From Chrysoporthe austroafricana (Eukaryota > Ascomycota > Sordariomycetes > Diaporthales > Cryphonectriaceae), in assembly GCA_001051155.2 (NCBI GenBank), contig JYIP02000005.1:2294001-2358000 (forward strand): 64,000 nucleotides of DNA. Reading direction: 5' to 3'. Position numbers and translations under genes: made by a program. Under the pieces are notes generated by a model that saw only the letters and a program-made list of their open reading frames with translations, ran no database searches and was not told where the DNA came from. The stretch's first letter is position 1. Every line of letters starts with the position of its first letter. Shown here piece by piece: positions 33,861 to 44,208 of the stretch.

Positions 33861-34700
33861 TTATTCGCCTTCCTCGTCTCCTACGAAAAGGCCGCTATTA
33901 TCGTGAAAAGACAGAGCGGGCAAGCGAACAGGAGCAAAGACTCTTGAAGGCTCGCCCTTATTATCTCTTATCCTGATATCACCATTACCACTGCCCACAT
34001 CAGACATCCTGATGTCTTCTTCTCCCCACCCGGTAGGAATCCTCCTCTGCCCAAGCTCCTCTATTAGACGACCATAGTCTTCAATATCGTGACTTGACGG
34101 CATGGGCTACACGGAGCTGGAAATGTAGTCGGTAGTCCTCGACGAGCCCCGGGCGCAGTTCCTCGGCAGCCTCCCTGCGGACCTCGTCAAGAATATACGT
34201 CCCAGTATCCTATACGAGCCGCCTTTTCTCGTCATCCTGCCCCCCCAAATCAGCTTCTAGCGCTGCGTCTCGTTGATCTCGCACCGCCAGAGCACGCTCC
34301 TCGTCGCCATCTAGGGCCCGCATGCCAGGCTGCGCGTCGGCAACCACGTACAGGGCCTCCACACATGACAGGAATATGAGCAGGTCGCTCAGGCACCTCC
34401 ATCCAGCGTTCCCTTCGTCAGGACAAAGCCTCGGTACAGGTATAGGCGGGCGACGGCGCGCCGCGGGCTGTACTGCCGCCCCAGGCGGTCTCAGCCCAGC
34501 TCGAATGGCAACTCGGGTTCCTCGCGGAAGAAGGTATCCCAGCCGTCCGGCACCACATACATGGCGTCTCCCTCCTCTGTTTGACCCGGGCGTCGTCACC
34601 TCCAACGAGCTTGCTCGTCTGGTCGTGGAAAGCCTGGGTGAGGCGAAATATGCTGGAGGCGACTTTGAGGGGCAACAAGGCGTTGCGCCTAGAAGCCCCT
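33861..34700 (-). pseudogene. Broken gene, family unknown, downstream of the CorA-like gene
   Basis: Protein-like minus-strand segments follow one another but in different frames. One frame from about 34700 to 34570 includes FRLTQAFHDQTSKLVGGDD. After a frameshift, a second begins at ATG 34562 (MYVVPDGWDTFFREEPELPF), hits TGA at 34493-34491 and continues in frame (RRAVARLYLYRGFVLTKG) to 34389. After another shift a third runs from about 34398 (CLSDLLIFLSCVEALYVVADA) through TAG 34212-34210 and continues in frame (DTGTYILDEVRREAAEELRP) to 34081. The last piece runs from 34103 to 33861 (HDIEDYGRLIEELGQRR). Coding-quality sequence crossing two stops and at least two shifts argues for decay; both stops could arise by single transitions. 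Small unrecognised introns or sequence errors could explain part of it. Its product is not recognised. Confidence 0.5.
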
Positions 34701-34765
34701 GAGCTGCTACTATGTTACGCCGAACGTGTGGGAAAACCAGCACAAGCCGACGTGGTTCCAGGTGC

Positions 34766-37178
34766 TTACAAGTTCCTTAGTTGCTTGGGCAGCCCCGTCG
34801 TAAAACCAGTCGGGGCATAAATGTCAACCTTGGATCCACCGTTGAGTCTCGGAGGGCCTGTGGCCTGAATAGTAGGAGACGCCATGTTGCCTCGACTCGA
34901 GGTCACGGGCAGTTGGGCTTCTATCCGACTGATCTCTTCGTCTGACCGCCATAAAGCCTGGCTGATGACAGTCGCCTGCGAATGGCGGTACTTCACCGGC
35001 TGCTGTGCCGGAGCCGCGAGGCTCTCTGCTGTTGCCGTCCTGGGGATGCGGTCGTCGAACGTCGACCTCCGGAGCGGCGTGCGGTGATACCTAGCCCGCT
35101 GCATCCAGCCGATGTTCTCCTTGTGCCTCTGCTTCTTCTCCCTCTCGAGGAATGGTGTCTTTCTGAGGCCGGCTGGGGTGTCATGTGGCCAAAGCAGTGT
35201 CTGGACCCCAGCGCCCAACCAGTCCAGCAAGCCCTTTCGGTAGATGGTCAGTAGACCGATGGCAGCCAATATATACGTGACGGTGGATGTCGTTGCGAAG
35301 ATATTCCAGAATTGTTTCCTGTCTGTTACCTGGAACAGGTCCAATGCCATGAATGTCTGGATTGTCAGTTGATTGCTGAAATCAGCGTAGCTACATAGGT
35401 TCTAGAATACTTACAGATACAAAAGTCGGTGGCAGGTATATAATTGTTGCTATCGTGAACAGCAGCATGATCTCGTTCATCTTGGTGCCTCTAGTAGCCT
35501 CCCGAACTTGCATTGTATTATACAGCTGGAAGATAGAGTCAGCTCTCAGCTCTGTTCTTCTTGTTTTAGGGGGAGGGGGCTCAGAGTAATTACACCATCC
35601 CGCAGACTCTGTATCTCATTTCGTTTGCGTTCAATAAGGCTCATAATCTCATCTCTGGAAGCCTGGGCATGTGTTAGGAGTATTTTCCAGTTGCTCTCGA
35701 TGATGCGTTGGACCTCAGGCTCGTGGGACCCGATGCGAGACTCCATCTCGTACGCCGTCTGATCAAGGAGCGCGCGGATATCTTCTTCCGGATCCGAAGT
35801 CCATTCTTCGAAACTGCGGAGCAGTTGCTCAACGGCGAAATATGTTTCTGATCTGTTCAGCCTGTGGTCATCGTACATCAACTTCTCTCGTGACTCGGGA
35901 TCCAGCACATCAGAGATCTGTCACAGGCTCAAGATCAGCGTCTGCAGGCGACGAAACGAGAAGCACTTGATACGAAAACAGCCCTACCTCAAAGGCGACC
36001 AGGTTGTCGATAGTTTCTAGTACTCCGCGCCAACTGCCCGCCCACCAGTCTATTTCCCCCCAAAGCAGGCGCTGGAAAATGGAAATGCCGGTCCATGGCT
36101 GACATAATTGCAAGTTGCATGCGGACAGATTCTCGTCGTACCTGAGATCGTCCCAAGCATCATCAAGTATTCGCAATATAACATAGTCACCGGTTGATTC
36201 AGGCTTCGTGGTCCCTCTCGTGAATGGACACAGCAACGCAATGGACCGGCGTCGCTCTCGGATGCCCATGTCGATGGCTTTGTAGCGACGGCAGACGATT
36301 TCGGGGCTGAGGCTGTCAGATCTCTTGCCCAGGTTCTGCACCTTTCCGAAGCACTTCAGATGAAATGGCATCCACAACGTGCCCCCGTCGCTGGCCTCCG
36401 CGACGACGCGGAGCGAAAGTGTTGTCTCTTGGTCTCCCAGGTAATGGAGGAGGAAAGCTCGCAGCTCTGAATCAAAGCTCGCCCGGCAAGATCCCAAGAT
36501 CAGCACAATCGCAGTGACTACCCTCGGGCTTAGTGTCGGATCTTCCGAAGACCAAGATGCCGTCCTCACGGTCCTCCTAGCCGTCAGCACAAGAGCCTTA
36601 TATGGATATTGTAAAGGAGCATACCAAACAGACCCGAGGGAGACATGGCTGCCATCATCGCGGGATCCATGAATAAAGACGTTGCCCTCTTCAGCAAAGG
36701 TCCGACCGAGGCCGAGGTTCTCGTCCCCGGACAGTTCTTTAGGCCAGCTACCGAGCTGCTGTTCGAGAGCCTCGACAACCTTCGAATCTAGCGAGTATCC
36801 AACCGCGTCCGACCGATGTGCGCGAACCATCTTCAGGTCCTGCACGATTCGACTGAAGGTGGATCGCGCTTGCTCCAGGAACGCCCTGCCTCGCCTTGCA
36901 GATAACTTCGTGGGCCCGTCTTCATGTAAATAATGCAGCAAGAAAGAGCCCAGAGAGCCCCATTTCTTGGACTCAGGCTCCCCGAGAAGCCAGTTGTGGG
37001 CACCGGGCTTATCGGCAGGATCGTGGGTTGGTGGACTGCCAGCATTGTTCAGAGAAGCCTGGAGCTGTTGCAGGAGGTGGTTCTGTTCCTTGACAAGGCG
37101 AACTAGTTCTAGGATCCCGCTCCCAACTTGGTCTCCGCCGTGGACTCCATCCGTGCGCTCTTGATCGGAGTCACTCAT
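34766..37178 (-). CDS. CorA-like Mg2+ transporter-type membrane protein
   Basis: Five exons give 722 aa: 37178-36625, 36576-35988, 35917-35594, 35525-35415 and 35356-34766. Introns 2-4 are 70, 68 and 58 bp. Intron 1 is 48 bp (GTATGC donor, CTGAC branch match, GCTAG acceptor), a multiple of three, so unspliced RNA stays open and adds 16 residues. A short coiled-coil-like segment is at about 22-45. The middle is a soluble domain with no match I recognise. Residues about 430-485 (HEPEVQRIIESNWKILLTHA, then ERKRNEIQSLRD) resemble the long CorA stalk helix. Two membrane helices follow: NEIMLLFTIATIIYLPPTFV and, after TFMALDLFQ, FWNIFATTSTVTYILAAIGL. The usual GMN loop motif of CorA is not present; ALD stands in its place, as in many fungal CorA-like proteins. 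Ion transport is inferred from the family, not shown. Confidence 0.78.
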
Positions 37179-37807
37179 TGTGACAGCGGCCCCGGAAACG
37201 ATCGGTCTCTACGGTGGCACTAGTGGGTAGAGAACTGCCTCCGAGTTGACGAGAGAATGAACGAAAAGAATCACCCTGGATACTAGGCAACAATTATCCG
37301 TTCATATGAACACGGCTGGGGAAAAATGAAATTTAAGTAAGCAGCCCCTCTCAATAGATATGCGCTAGACCATCAAAAATGCAGCTTTCATGCAACTGGA
37401 CCTCCCTCCATTATCGCCAGAGTAGAGACATCACGAGTTGACCACCTGGCAAAAGATCCACAGTCTCCTTTTAAGAACGACAACGAGAAATATATATATA
37501 TATACCAAGAGATATGTAGACAGGCGAAGCACCAGTAATTAGGGATGGGGAAAAGTGGTACTCAGGTTTCATACGTCTTACATGCAGACGGCTATAAAGT
37601 GGCGGTTCGCATACCGTAGCCAGGCGTACCAGGCTGCCTTGCCGGGTGTCAGCCGCCAGCCACGGCCCTAACCCCAGCCTGCTGGCCCAGCCTGGCCGCG
37701 CACTCTTGCCTCTACCACATGCATCATATTCGGACCACAGCTAATCTTCGAGCGACATTGATACCACTCACTCCTTTTATCGAACCTGCAAAAGAAATGC
37801 AAAAGAG
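37179..37807. other. Intergenic, 5' flank of the CorA-like gene
   Basis: AT-rich sequence with a TA microsatellite at about 37489-37504. It must include the CorA-like promoter; the minus strand has no ATG for about 125 nt before the start. Nothing else is seen. Confidence 0.5.
37801..37804 (-). terminator. Pol III terminator of tRNA-Gly
   Basis: On the minus strand a TTTT run lies three bases after the end of the mature tRNA sequence, with a second T-run about 10 nt further on. This is the expected RNA polymerase III stop. Confidence 0.65.
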
Positions 37808-37908
37808 TGCGCAAACCCGGAATCGAACCGGGGGCCCATCGAATCAATTTCGTGATGGGTGGATCACGAAGATGGCAACGATGGATTTTACCACTAAACC
37901 ATTTGCGC
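37808..37908 (-). tRNA. tRNA-Gly(GCC) with a 30-nt intron
   Basis: The minus strand folds as a complete tRNA. Acceptor GCGCAAA (37908-37902) pairs with TTTGCGC. The anticodon stem CATCG/CGATG carries loop TTGCCAT with anticodon GCC (37876-37874). The T arm is CCCGG-TTCGATT-CCGGG with an intact B box, and the discriminator is A. The 30-nt insert 37872-37843 sits at the canonical position between bases 37 and 38; removing it leaves 71 nt, the normal size for eukaryotic tRNA-Gly. The insert contains an 8-bp perfect hairpin. Confidence 0.93.
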
Positions 37909-38736
37909 CGGTTGAAATTATGTCCAGTCGAGTAGATTATATCTTGTGCGCCCGCGTGCAGGCTCCGACGCCGGCACGGTGGGCTGCCGTGCCGGAGGTC
38001 CCACTACTACACGCCAAAGGTACCACTAGTGCCCTATCCTCGGTGCATCTTTTCCTGCTCAGACATCAATGTTTAGATACGACAGATCTCGGGATAGAGT
38101 GCGAGGATTCTGCCGACGGCGAGGAAGTATATGTCTTGGGGCCAACGATTAGACTGAGCTAGACACGTGGAGACTGCACTCGAGCAAGATACTCATAGAG
38201 AAGACTGTGTTTGCGCGAACGCTGGCGGGCTCACCTAGGGTGGTAGAGAGCCGTAACGTTGAAATAGACAGGCTATCTTAGAGGAAACGCTCGAATATCA
38301 TCCCCCCTTGCCTACATAGTAATAATATCACTGACTGAATCGGTTACTACATCATTAAATCCAGGGATACTTCATAATGGCAACTTCTAGTACCGTAGCG
38401 TTCGAGTTAAATTGCGTAGAGTGCCAGATGTGCCGATGGGCCTGCTAACATATTGGCACCCTGAAAGGATGGGATTACAAAAGTAATTGCGCAAAGCGTG
38501 TAGGGCTGTCGATAGTTTTTCTTTTCCAGGCTCCGTCTTTAGAGGTCTGTTTTGGAAAGAGAGGCTTCCGATGAAGACCTCCCGTGTCAGTCACGTAGGC
38601 GGTCCCATCTTGACACTTTTGGCAAACACACACACACACACACACGCGAAGACTTGCAGAATGAAACGCAGTGTCAAGGAAGAGAAACAGAACAGTCTGG
38701 GATGAATGGTGAATTTCGTAGGAGCGTATCTCCGAT
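37909..38736. other. Intergenic between tRNA-Gly and CLF1
   Basis: No gene is seen. A CA repeat lies at 38626-38645, probably in the CLF1 3' UTR. The remainder is AT-rich and featureless. Confidence 0.5.
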
Positions 38737-40740
38737 CTACTTCTGCTTCCAAGCCTGAGCCATGGCCAAGAAGTTCGAGATATCCGCGGTCTGTTGCTCG
38801 TCGACGGGGAAGATGTAGTCGACGTACTCCTCCCATTCGCCCTCGTCGTTCTTCCTCCTCTTGCGCACCTTGCGCGGCATCTGCTTCTCGACCTTCTCCA
38901 CATCCTCTGCCGTGCCCTGCTCCCTCTCGAATGCCAGCCACGCGTTCAGCAGCGTCACCCGCTCCGCCTTCCTCTCCTTCATGCTCTTGAGCGCGCGTTC
39001 GAAGACCTTGCGTGCGCGCCCCTTGGCCTCCTCGGAGACCGGCTGCTCCTCGTCCTCGCCCTCGGGCTCCTCCTCACTCTCGTCCGGCACGTTGATCTCG
39101 AACTGAGCGTAGCTGATCCAGACCTTGGGGTGGTCGGCCTTCTCCAGGAGGCGTTCGTAGAGTGCGCGTGCCCGCTCGTACTCGGCTTCTTCCTCCTCGA
39201 AGTCGATGTACTTCTTCCAGACCATCTCGGGCATGTCGAGGACGGGCTGGTCGATTCCTAGCTCAAAAATGGCACGCGCTCGCTCCTCGTCGCCCAGACC
39301 ACGCTCCAGCTGTGCCCAGTCGATCCATGTCTGGCAATTGGATGGGTTGTACTCGACATGCTTCTCGTATAGCGTTCGGCACCGTTGGAATTCGTACAGC
39401 TTCTGCTCGAGTACGACGTAGCCTTTGAAGAGCGAGTCCTTGGGACACATGCCGATGGCGCGGCCGAGTGTCTTACGTGCGAGGGTGAGGTTGCCCTGAC
39501 GGATCTCGAACTGGGCCTTCAACAACCATACCTTGGAGAAGGTGAACTTCTTGTGGGGTATCAAATTGAGACACTCGTCGTAGACCTGGCGTGCTCGTTC
39601 GGTATCCTTGGCCTCCATCTCCTCGTACACTGCGTAGAAAATCCAGAGGTAGATATACCGCCTCCATAGTCGCTTCTCTTGAGCCGGTGGGACCTGCGCC
39701 ACCGCCTTCTCGAAGACTTCCCGTACCCTGTCCACGTCTCCGGAGGTCTGTTCGAGGTTGGCGTAGTCTATCCAAATGTCGTAGTTCTTCGGGTTCTCTT
39801 TGATCTGTTCCTCATAATGCCTCCGCCTCTTGGAAAGCACAACATCCTCAACACCTTCCTGATCTCCAAATTGCTTCTCAAAGACGGTATAGTCCGCATG
39901 TAGCTTCATCGATCTCGAGCGAGTCAGGTTGTCCAAAGCAAATTTGTAAATCGCCCTTGCTCGCTCATACTGCTTCAACTTGGACTCAAAACGTGCGAAA
40001 GCGATGAACACCCGCTCATCTGCAAACTCGTCGCCAAGTGCCTCGATGGCCATCCCAAAGACATCCCTCACCATGTCGCTCGTGCCGAACTCCTCTTCGA
40101 ACTTGGCCCACTTGATATAGTTGCGCGGCTCGGGGTGAACCACGACAAATCTCTGGAAAATGTTGCGCGCATTATCGAACTCCTGGTACCGTCGCTCGAA
40201 GTGTATATAGGCGCTCCAGGCCCTCTCATCGGGCTGCCAAGTCATCCATCTCTCAAAGACCTGCCGACATCCAGCAATATCTCCCAGACCCTCCTGGACG
40301 TAGACATACTTGTACCACATCTTGTCCACGCGCGGCAGAAGCGTGACGGCGCGGTCCAGCAGATTGCGCGCATGCTGGATGTTGCGTTCCTTGATCTCAA
40401 AGTCGATGTACCGCATCCATAGTGCCGGGTTGGTGGGGAGTGCATCCAGGGCACGCTCGAAGACGGACCGCGCCCGTGCGAACTCCTTGTACTGGATTTC
40501 AAAGTCGGTGTATTGGGTCCAGTTCTTGAGGGACGAGCTGTTGCGCCGAATGTAGTCCTCAAACTCACGCCGCTTGCGACCTTGAAACTCCTTCAATTCC
40601 TCGAGGTCGGCGAAGCGCTGCTCTGGCCTGTGAAGCGTTTCCTCCTGCCTATCAACAGCCTCACGAAGAAGCTGCTCCGCGCTGATCTGGATAGGCGCGG
40701 CGGCCTTGTTCTTAACCCGTGGAGGGCCACGTGACTCCAT
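38737..40740 (-). CDS. CLF1: Pre-mRNA-splicing factor CLF1 / Crooked-neck-like (HAT repeats)
   Basis: Single-exon gene of 667 aa. The ATG at 40740 ([20 protein letters not shown]) matches the usual N-terminus; the frame stays open 66 codons further upstream but that part lies in the promoter and is not conserved in character. The protein is almost entirely HAT (half-a-TPR) repeats with the W-x-x-Y/F and E-x-x-x-x-x-A-R-x-I/V/L pattern, for example [20 protein letters not shown] and [23 protein letters not shown]1/Syf3 is a scaffold of the Prp19-associated (NTC) part of the spliceosome in the nucleus. An acidic insert ([12 protein letters not shown]) lies at about 568-580. It shares its upstream region with PRP31. 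Confidence 0.95.
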   Translation of the reverse strand: MESRGPPRVKNKAAAPIQISAEQLLREAVDRQEETLHRPEQRFADLEELKEFQGRKRREFEDYIRRNSSSLKNWTQYTDFEIQYKEFARARSVFERALDALPTNPALWMRYIDFEIKERNIQHARNLLDRAVTLLPRVDKMWYKYVYVQEGLGDIAGCRQVFERWMTWQPDERAWSAYIHFERRYQEFDNARNIFQRFVVVHPEPRNYIKWAKFEEEFGTSDMVRDVFGMAIEALGDEFADERVFIAFARFESKLKQYERARAIYKFALDNLTRSRSMKLHADYTVFEKQFGDQEGVEDVVLSKRRRHYEEQIKENPKNYDIWIDYANLEQTSGDVDRVREVFEKAVAQVPPAQEKRLWRRYIYLWIFYAVYEEMEAKDTERARQVYDECLNLIPHKKFTFSKVWLLKAQFEIRQGNLTLARKTLGRAIGMCPKDSLFKGYVVLEQKLYEFQRCRTLYEKHVEYNPSNCQTWIDWAQLERGLGDEERARAIFELGIDQPVLDMPEMVWKKYIDFEEEEAEYERARALYERLLEKADHPKVWISYAQFEINVPDESEEEPEGEDEEQPVSEEAKGRARKVFERALKSMKERKAERVTLLNAWLAFEREQGTAEDVEKVEKQMPRKVRKRRKNDEGEWEEYVDYIFPVDEQQTADISNFLAMAQAWKQK

Positions 40741-41136
40741 GATGGGCGATGTGATGATGAGCAGCCGTTGTGAGAGAGGCGGACCTTGGGAAGGGGGCTG
40801 GCAGGTAGGCGGTGTGGTGGCCGAGAAGCTGCTGCAGCCAGCCTCAAGCCGTAGGCTGGAAAAGTTGAGTAGATGAATGAGTGAGAGAGTAAACAAGTTG
40901 ATGAGATGAGTGAGGCTGATGGATGTTTTCGCCGCCACCCAATCGGCGGGCGCAGAGGTGGACTTTGCGGCAGTGGTCAGTGCTCCGCGCTAAACGCGTG
41001 GCGCCTGCATGACCCCCTGCCAGCCTCTTGGCGTCCTTCTGTCTCGAGCTCGAAAGCAGAACACCTCACCTCAAACTTTCTTCCTTGTAAGAAGTCACCC
41101 CCAGTCAACGCGCCTCACACCTCACGACAATCCAAG
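40741..41136. promoter_or_regulatory. Shared CLF1/PRP31 bidirectional promoter
   Basis: Only 396 bp separate the two start codons. The minus strand has no ATG from 40741 to 41007, and the plus strand has none from 41012 to 41136, which places the two leaders on either side of about 40950-41010. A CCAAT box with the extended context CCAATCGG lies at 40939-40946 next to a GC-rich palindromic block, so a CCAAT-binding (HAP) complex could serve both directions; that is inference. Confidence 0.6.
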
Positions 41137-43099
41137 ATGTCGACTCTAGTGGATGAGCTACTTCAAGACTTTGAGGACTCAGGGTCCGAGCAGGGCGACG
41201 AACGCAACGGCGATGACATCTTGGGTGACAACGACGTCGAGGCCATCCACGGCTTGCATGCGAATCGCGACATGGACCTCGACAAGGGCGGTCTCGATGA
41301 TGACGATGGAGAAGAAGACGAAGAGATGGGAGGCATGCCGGATGCCGGAAAGCAGCCACCAGAGGATCCGGAGGAGGCCAAGGCGCGGATAGAAAAGATG
41401 CAGCTGAAAGGAGTAAACGACGTGCGCGCCGTCGCAGGACTCATGAAGAGCCTTGAGCCAGTACTTGAGGTTAGTCGATCCCTCTCTGCCCCATATGTGT
41501 TCCCCCAACTCGAGGCATCGCGAAGTGTTTACATCTCTCCTTCTGGACACTAGCCCTGACTGTGAGCGTCCGGCCCTACAGAAAATCGCACACTTCCAAG
41601 CACAACCACCAGAATCGCGAGATAACTTGATCGGAAACATCGAGGACCACCCCGAGTATGAGCTCTTAACCGAATCGAACCAACTGTCTACGTCGATCGA
41701 TAGCGAGGTTGTGTTGGTGCACAAGTACATCCGCGACCACTACTCAGTGCGGTTCCCTGAGCTTGAGACGCTCGTTACAAACCCTCTCGAGTATGCCAAG
41801 GTCGTTGCAGTCCTCGGCAATGGCCCATTTGACCAGGAGAACATCAAAAAGCTGCAGACGTCTGCGGACAACATCCTGGAAGCCAGCCTCAAATCGGTTC
41901 TTGATGGTCCGTCGCTCATGATCGTCACGTTAGAGGCTACTAGGTCAAATGGACGAGACATGTCACCAGATGAGTTGAGCAGGGTCATACGCGCTTGCAA
42001 AATGGTTATCGACCTTGACACAGCCAAGAAGACACTGACTGAATACGTGCAATCACGGATGAATATTTTCGCACCAAACCTGACGGCGATGGTCGGATCC
42101 CTAACGGCAGCACAACTGCTCAACGCAGCGGGAGGTTTGACAGGCCTATCCAAGACGCCAGCGTGCAACATCTCCGCCTGGGGCTCCAAGAAACAACAAA
42201 GCGGCGCTCTTGCTACAAACGTTACGATCCGCCAACAAGGCTTCCTCTTCCACTCTCCCATCATCCGCAGCGTCTCGTCCGACATCAAGAAACAGGCATT
42301 GCGGATAGTATCCGCGAAGGTTGTCCTCGCCGCACGCGTCGACTGCGCCCACTCCAGCCCAGATGGCTCGACCGGCGAGGATTTTAAGCAGCACTGCCTC
42401 GAGCGCCTGGATAAGCTGCAAGAAAAGCCCTTGAATAAGGGCCAGCGCGCCCTGCCCGTGCCGGACGACAAGCCCAGCCGCAAGCGGGGTGGCCGCCGCG
42501 CAAGGAAGGCGAAGGAGGCTGTCGCCATGACCGAACTACGCAAGGCGCAAAACCGTGTGGCTTTTGGCAAAGAGGAGAAGGAGGCAGGCTACGGCGCGGG
42601 CGATCACACTGTTGGCATGGGCATGATCGGACAGGCGGACACGGGGCGCGTGCGAGGCACGCAGATCGATGCGCGCACCCGCGCGAAACTCAGCGCCAAG
42701 AACAAGGGCTGGGGCGGTATCGGCGGGCTCTCGAGCTCGATCAACGCCGGCGCCGCGAGCTCGCTCAAGTTTGGGCAGAACGCCGCGGCGGCAGGGAACC
42801 TGGACCTGCGCGGCAAGGGCCTGCGGACGTCCGGTGTCGGTACGACGCTCGGCGGCGGCGGCACGGTGTCGTCGCTCAACTTCACGCCCGTGCAGGGTCT
42901 GGAGCTGGTCGACCCCAAGGTACAGGCCGAGCTGAAGAGGAAACGGCAGGAGGAGCAGGACCGGTGGTTCAAGGGCGGAACGTTCACCCAGATCGGTGGG
43001 GCGGGTGGGAGCCAGGCGGGCGGGGATGGCGTGTTCAAGAAGCCTGATCTGCCGCCCAGCAAGAGGCAGAAAGCGGCGGGTGCCGCGAACGGATCTTGA
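41137..43099 (+). CDS. PRP31: U4/U6 snRNP protein PRP31
   Basis: Two exons, 41137-41469 and 41582-43099, separated by a 112-bp phase-0 intron (GTTAGT donor, CTACAG acceptor), give 616 aa. PRP31 binds the U4 snRNA-15.5K particle and is needed to assemble the U4/U6.U5 tri-snRNP. The N-terminus is acidic (residues about 10-75, Asp/Glu/Gly-rich). The NOSIC/coiled-coil part is at about 112-200 and the Nop domain at about 205-330, with the conserved core AAGGLTGLSKTPACNISAWG and then GFLFHSPIIRSV. A basic Prp31 C-terminal domain follows (KRGGRRARKAKEA, RVRGTQIDARTRAKLSAKNK). Its partner across the promoter, CLF1, acts later in the same spliceosome cycle. Confidence 0.95.
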
Positions 43100-44208
43100 G
43101 GACAGCCCTGTGGACAAGTCCGTCGATGTGCTCGGACAAGGGCTGCCGGCTTTTGCTACGTATTTCAAATGATACCATTGCTGATTAAGGCAACCATGTT
43201 CTAGTAGGGAAGGTATGGGCACGGAAGAGCTTACGGGAGTCATCTTGTCTCGAGGGGAAACGCTTGAGGATAAAATAATTCCAAATACCGAAGTAACCTC
43301 CCTCACATCTCGACCCCCTGGAGATCCTGCAAGAGGACAAAGTTATACCGTGAAAGGAAAAAGAAAAAAAAAGAAAGCATTATTTGGAATGGGACCAGGC
43401 CAGTCCTCACCGCTACAATATGCATACGCTTTGACACGAGGCTTTTTTTGCTTATATAGGATGATGTATTTCGAGCAGCTACGAGCCATTTTGGCCGCTT
43501 AGATTGTATTTTTGGGGGGGCCGCCAAGCGGGGCTTGAAAATGTTTGATCGCCTGTTTGTCCCGTCCGTGTAGTCCAACTTGTGCGTGCAAAGCGATGCC
43601 TCCATCCTCCGTGGGTATCAATCAGTCCTTGGCCGTTGTCCATGCAGTGAAACCAGACTGCCCTGTCTCGTATATATGTGTACGCATTCCAAAAATGCAA
43701 CCAGCAACACGGAACCGCGTCCTGCCGCCCTTGAAGCCCTCATACAATCATGCAAAGAGACTTGGCCGGCGACGAGCCGACCAGTCCGCCGCCCTTTCTT
43801 GTTACTTTTGTGTCTGGAACCCGGAAACTTCGTTGCCTCGTGGGCTCAAGGTCTGGTGCCCCTGCCCAATGTCGTTTGGTATACATGAAGAATTGGAAGG
43901 AAAAGAGGAGAGAAGTCCAGACCCGAGACGCCGTCCCAACCACCTAGCAATGGACGTGCTATGCGTATTCGTGCAGCCATTTCTATCGCAGCCTGACCGT
44001 AAACTTGCGCCGTTGATAAAAGGAAATTTGCGTGAAGGGTATATGTCGTTGCCCGACCCGACCATCCGAGATGTGAAAAAGAGGAAGCAGAAACGTTAAG
44101 GAGAAGACCCAGTGTGTCCATTAAATTGCGGTGAGACTGTGCCATAGCGTGCGTACGTTTGCGTGAGCAGGCGTTCTAGAATTTTGCAATAGAGGTCGGA
44201 AAGTTGAT
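43100..44208. other. Convergent 3' intergenic region (PRP31 / C2H2 factor)
   Basis: 1.1 kb between convergent stop codons. It is AT-rich with A- and T-runs (43368-43378, 43444-43450) suitable for polyadenylation. Open frames here lack domain character. No gene is called. Confidence 0.55.

Noticed and set aside
40741..40938. 66-codon N-terminal extension of CLF1
   Set aside because: The frame is open, but conserved CLF1 sequence starts at the ATG at 40740, and the extension would occupy the shared promoter.
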